Shown here: positions 61,170 through 64,000 of the stretch, piece after piece
Numbering within the stretch: the first letter of the stretch is position 1
How the letters are laid out: every line of letters starts with the position of its first letter
NCBI RefSeq assembly: GCF_900188245.1
Contig: NZ_FZOK01000005.1
Span: forward strand, 124,001 to 188,000
Reading direction: 5' to 3'
Source: Belliella buryatensis
GTDB lineage: Bacteria; Bacteroidota; Bacteroidia; Cytophagales; Cyclobacteriaceae
DNA: 64,000 bases
The notes under the pieces: generated by a model
The model's input: only the letters and a program-made list of their open reading frames with translations
The model's database searches: none
What the model was told of the DNA's origin: nothing
Program-made: the position numbers and the translations under genes

Positions 61170-61856
61170 ATGCAAAAGCAAAAAGTCATAGAAGCTATCA
61201 GCATCAACAAGTACTTTTACAGTCCAGTAAAAGTTCAGGTGCTCAAGGATGTTTCTTTTTCAGTTAATAAAGGTGAGTTTGTCTCTGTGATGGGAAAGTC
61301 TGGTTGTGGCAAATCAACTCTTCTATATGTGCTTTCGACAATGGATACGGATTATGAAGGCAAGCTATTATTAAATGACCAACTGATTACAGGTCAGCCT
61401 TCTCATAACCTTTCCATTTTAAGGAATGAAAAAATAGGCTTTGTTTTTCAGTTTCATTATTTGATTCATGAATTCTCAGTTTTGGAAAATGTAATGATTC
61501 CTGGACTGAAGCTCAATAAATTATCCAGAGAAGCAGTTGAGCACGAGGCCATGGAAAAACTCCGTATATTCGATATGCAAGACCATGCCTTGAAAAAAGC
61601 GAATCAATTATCAGGAGGTCAAAAACAGCGGGTCTCTATCGCAAGGGCCTTAATCAATAACCCTTTGATCATCATGAGTGATGAACCTACGGGGAATTTG
61701 GATAAGAAAAACTCCGACTTGGTTTTTGGAATCTTTCGGGACTTGGTTCAAGAATTTCACCAGACCATGTTGATGGTTACCCATGATGCAGAGTTAGCTG
61801 AAAAGACTGATAGAACAATTTGGATGGAGGATGGGAGGATTATTTCCCATTACTAA
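61170..61856 (+). CDS. ABC transporter ATP-binding protein (LolD/MacB type)
   Basis: The 228-residue ATPase has Walker A GKSGCGKST at 42-50, a Q-loop in VFQFHYLIHEFSVLENV, signature LSGGQKQR, Walker B LIIMSDEPTGNLD and the switch His in MVTHD. It starts 1 bp after the permease stop, so it completes an adaptor-permease-ATPase tripartite system. Possible substrates are a lipoprotein, peptide or small molecule; nothing nearby settles this. Confidence 0.96.
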   Translation: MQKQKVIEAISINKYFYSPVKVQVLKDVSFSVNKGEFVSVMGKSGCGKSTLLYVLSTMDTDYEGKLLLNDQLITGQPSHNLSILRNEKIGFVFQFHYLIHEFSVLENVMIPGLKLNKLSREAVEHEAMEKLRIFDMQDHALKKANQLSGGQKQRVSIARALINNPLIIMSDEPTGNLDKKNSDLVFGIFRDLVQEFHQTMLMVTHDAELAEKTDRTIWMEDGRIISHY

Positions 61857-62057
61857 GCAATCAATGAGATTTTGAAGTAAATCTAGAGCGTCTTTGAATT
61901 GCATATTACGTTTGACGATTTGAGTAAAGAACCTTATTGAAAAGTGGAAAAAGTAATACTTACTATTGAATCAATCTTTTGAGTATATCCGACCTTTTCG
62001 CCATCAGAAAGGTATCCGGGAGATATAAGGATTTGGATGACTTAGATAATTTAGATT

Positions 62058-62642
62058 ATGACAAAATATAAAATTGGAAGAGTGTTTTTATTTGTAGGAT
62101 TGATTTTAATATGGAGTCATCCCATACAGGCCCAGTCCCAGCCCACCATTCTGATCACCTACCACTCCCTATCCGGTAAAACCAAAGCCATGGCCGAGTC
62201 AGTAGCTAAAGGTGTGGCCGAAGTCCAAGGCGTTGAATATATCCTCAAACCCATAGCGGAGGTAACTGAAGACGAAATTCTACAGGCCTCAGCAATCATC
62301 TTAGGTTCTCCTGTTTACAATGCCAATATGACACCCGAAGTACAATCCTTTATCAATTCTTGGCCTTTTGAAGGTCGCCCTATGAAAAACAAACTAGGAG
62401 CAGTGTTTGTGACTGGAGGAGGTTTTTCGATTGGAGAAGAAGCAGTGATGTTCAGTATGATCAGGGCCATGATGATCCATGGAATGATCATCGTAGGAGG
62501 AGATGAGTTGGAAGCTGCTTTCGGTGCTTCGGCAATTACAGGAGAAGGAGATTTTGAAGGTATAGAGGTTCATGAGATTTTTTTGAGAAAAGCTGAGGGT
62601 TTGGGGAAAAGAATAGGGGAATTGAGCAAAAATAAAGATTGA
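62058..62642 (+). CDS. exported flavodoxin/WrbA-like protein
   Basis: The 194-residue protein has a flavodoxin fold. TYHSLSGKTKAMAESVAKG is the FMN phosphate loop (about 33-51), LGSPVYNANM the second FMN loop, and VTGGGFSIGEEAVMFSM the third. These fit WrbA/NAD(P)H:quinone-type flavodoxin-like proteins. An N-terminal signal peptide (FLFVGLILIWSHPIQAQ) is odd, because FMN proteins of this group are normally cytosolic; export would need Tat or periplasmic FMN loading. I am confident about the fold and less so about location. A terminator follows. Confidence 0.85.
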   Translation: MTKYKIGRVFLFVGLILIWSHPIQAQSQPTILITYHSLSGKTKAMAESVAKGVAEVQGVEYILKPIAEVTEDEILQASAIILGSPVYNANMTPEVQSFINSWPFEGRPMKNKLGAVFVTGGGFSIGEEAVMFSMIRAMMIHGMIIVGGDELEAAFGASAITGEGDFEGIEVHEIFLRKAEGLGKRIGELSKNKD

Positions 62643-62663
62643 TTTAATGTTAAGAAATAAAAA

Positions 62664-62693
62664 GGTCTTATGAGCGAATAAGATCATTTTTTT
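62664..62693 (+). terminator. intrinsic terminator after the flavodoxin-like gene
   Basis: GGTCTTAT, loop GAGCGA, ATAAGATC gives an 8-bp stem with one G-U pair. It is extended by AAAAA against A-T pairs and followed by seven T (62687-62693). Confidence 0.75.
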
Positions 62694-62730
62694 ACCATCC
62701 TCAATTACATATTACTAATACAACTCCAGT

Positions 62731-62760
62731 GTTGTTTATATTATGTTAACATTAAATTTG
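62731..62760 (+). promoter_or_regulatory. putative promoter of the TonB receptor gene
   Basis: TAAATTTG (62753-62760) matches the TAnnTTTG minus-7 box, and TTG at 62732-62734 lies 18 bp upstream. This gives a leader of about 60 nt before the ATG at 62827. An AAGGAGG lies 29 nt before the ATG, and ATCTTC / GAAGAT plus CGAC / GTCG could fold a hairpin around the start codon. Confidence 0.5.
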
Positions 62761-62826
62761 TATAAGATAATGATTAGAAAATATTAAGAAAATAAGGAGG
62801 TAATCTTCGACGACTACATTTGTCGC

Positions 62827-64000
62827 ATGAAGATCAAGTTATTGTTATTATCATTTTTACTGATTGGTTCTTCTGATTCGTTTGCTGCCAAAATCATTGG
62901 AAAGATCAGAGATACATCAAGTAAGGAGCTGCTCATAGGAGCATACGTCAGCATCACCAATAATTCAAGCCAGGAAGTTTATAGAACCATCACTGGCTTA
63001 GATGGTACCTACAATTTATCAAATATTCCTAAAGGCGTCTATTCCCTGGAAGTTTCTTTCATGGGGTATGCTAGTTTCCGCGAAATCATTGAATTTACTA
63101 CTGATAATACGACTTTATCAATAGATTTTGATTTGGAATCTGATGACGCGGTACTTTCTGAAGTGATTGTGTCAGCTGGTGTAAAGGGTACAGATATTCA
63201 AGCGAGACAACTAGAAAAAAACTCAGCTAGTGTTTTGAATATCATTTCAGCAAGACAAATTCAGCTTTCGCCTGACATTACAGTTGCCAACGTGATTCAG
63301 AGAGTGTCAGGTTTGTCTATTGAAAGAAACGCCAGCGGTGACCCTCAGTATGCAATCGTCAGAGGTATGGACAAAAGGTACAACAACACCTTGGTCAACG
63401 GAATCAAAATCCCTTCTCCTGATAACGAAAACAGGTTTGTTCCCTTAGATATTTTTCCAGCTGTACTACTTGAGAGATTGGAGGTTTATAAATCCCTTAC
63501 AGCCAACATGGAAGCTGACGCAATAGGCGGAACGGTCAATATGATCATGAAGAGCGCTCCAAATCAATTGATGTTAGAAGGTGATATTCAATTAGGCTAT
63601 AATCAATTGAACTTAGATCGACCTTTTCAAACCTACGATAGGTCTTATCTCAATAGACGCTCACCAAAGGAGAGATTTGGGGACAATTATCGTGCGACCC
63701 CAGCTGACTTTCCTGTTGAAAATATGATCAATAAAGGTATTACAACGCTTCCTGATATTTTCGCAAATTTAACTTTTGGTAATAGATATCTAGACAATAA
63801 ACTTGGTGTGATGCTTGGAGGTAGTTTTCAGAATTCCTACAGGCCTGTTTCCAACTACTTTTATGATCCAGGTGTTAGTTTCTTGCCTGGAAACCCACTT
63901 TTGATGCGGGAGTTGATCGAAAGGGAAACTAGCTCTCAGCTTCAAAGAACTGCTTTTCATGGTAAATTAGATTATGCTATTAATCCTAAGCACAGCATTA
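62827..64000 (+). CDS. TonB-dependent receptor, N-terminal part (runs off the window)
   Basis: The frame is open from the ATG at 62827 to the window end, 391 codons. A signal peptide (MKIKLLLLSFLLIGSSDSFA) is followed by a CarboxypepD_reg-like domain (about 22-105, IIGKIRDTSSKELLIGAYVSI). The TonB plug domain at about 125-255 has RQIQLSPDITVANVIQRVSGLSIE and EVYKSLTANMEADAIGGTVNMI. The start of the barrel is then seen. The AADAIGG-like segment is typical of the TonB-dependent receptors near TIGR01782/OM_channels. No partner is visible yet, so the ligand is unknown. Confidence 0.9.
   Translation, partial: MKIKLLLLSFLLIGSSDSFAAKIIGKIRDTSSKELLIGAYVSITNNSSQEVYRTITGLDGTYNLSNIPKGVYSLEVSFMGYASFREIIEFTTDNTTLSIDFDLESDDAVLSEVIVSAGVKGTDIQARQLEKNSASVLNIISARQIQLSPDITVANVIQRVSGLSIERNASGDPQYAIVRGMDKRYNNTLVNGIKIPSPDNENRFVPLDIFPAVLLERLEVYKSLTANMEADAIGGTVNMIMKSAPNQLMLEGDIQLGYNQLNLDRPFQTYDRSYLNRRSPKERFGDNYRATPADFPVENMINKGITTLPDIFANLTFGNRYLDNKLGVMLGGSFQNSYRPVSNYFYDPGVSFLPGNPLLMRELIERETSSQLQRTAFHGKLDYAINPKHSI

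Overview
The window looks like a chromosomal segment of a Bacteroidota bacterium, most likely Cytophagales and plausibly near Cyclobacteriaceae/Algoriphagus. That placement is an inference from gene content: two TonB-dependent receptors with CarboxypepD_reg-like N-termini, a PorV/PorQ-type barrel next to a helix-hairpin-helix outer-membrane protein, fasciclin lipoproteins, an IPExxxVDY protein beside pyruvate kinase, a fused HisIE, low GC, and promoters of the TTTG-N19-TAnnTTTG type. No rRNA, tRNA, CRISPR array or complete insertion sequence was recognised.

Region by region: 1-4.6 kb holds the 3' end of an AraC-type regulator, a small cupin and the distal histidine genes hisH-hisA-hisF-hisIE, separated by unusually long spacers full of degenerate purine-rich repeats. 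4.8-17.3 kb, mostly on the minus strand, is an envelope block: a persulfide-dioxygenase/rhodanese protein, a TonB receptor, a large zinc metalloprotease, an HHH/beta-barrel plus PorV-like pair, and a BamA/TamA-like barrel. 17.5-25.1 kb is core metabolism: yidD, then lgt-nadE-rnc-fabF-acpP on minus, with IPExxxVDY-pyk divergent. 25.2-30 kb is a locus of two fasciclin lipoproteins around a LytS/LytTR two-component system. 30-36.7 kb holds housekeeping and signalling genes (NFACT/RqcH-like protein, PhnP-like hydrolase, two response regulators, miaA, pfkA, ssb). 36.9-41 kb has an amidohydrolase and a TPR histidine kinase with a NarL-type regulator.

40.3-56.7 kb is a mosaic accessory region. Its mostly plus-strand genes are a dihaem cytochrome, a YceI-like protein, a GxxExxY nuclease-like protein, two paralogous HExxH secreted proteins, an M19 dipeptidase, a D-aminoacylase-like amidohydrolase, hipBA, a lipoprotein deiminase and an M3 peptidase. 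They are punctuated by two repeat types not seen in the first 40 kb. One is an 18-bp box, consensus CACATSATTAGGGTATTG. The other is a 70-145 bp hairpin element bounded by TTCACGC...GCGTGAA with internal CGCAACGG units. At three sites the box lies just upstream of the hairpin element. Two complete hairpin copies bracket the GxxExxY gene. Two truncated genes (a higA-type antitoxin and a deiminase fragment) break off exactly beside a box. This is the most promising undescribed signal here: a dispersed repeat system possibly tied to the GxxExxY protein and acting at recombination junctions.

56.7-64 kb returns to envelope and transport functions: a DUF418 membrane protein, an SDR oxidoreductase, an MFP-FtsX-ATPase ABC exporter operon, an exported flavodoxin-like protein, and the 5' part of a second TonB-dependent receptor that runs off the end.
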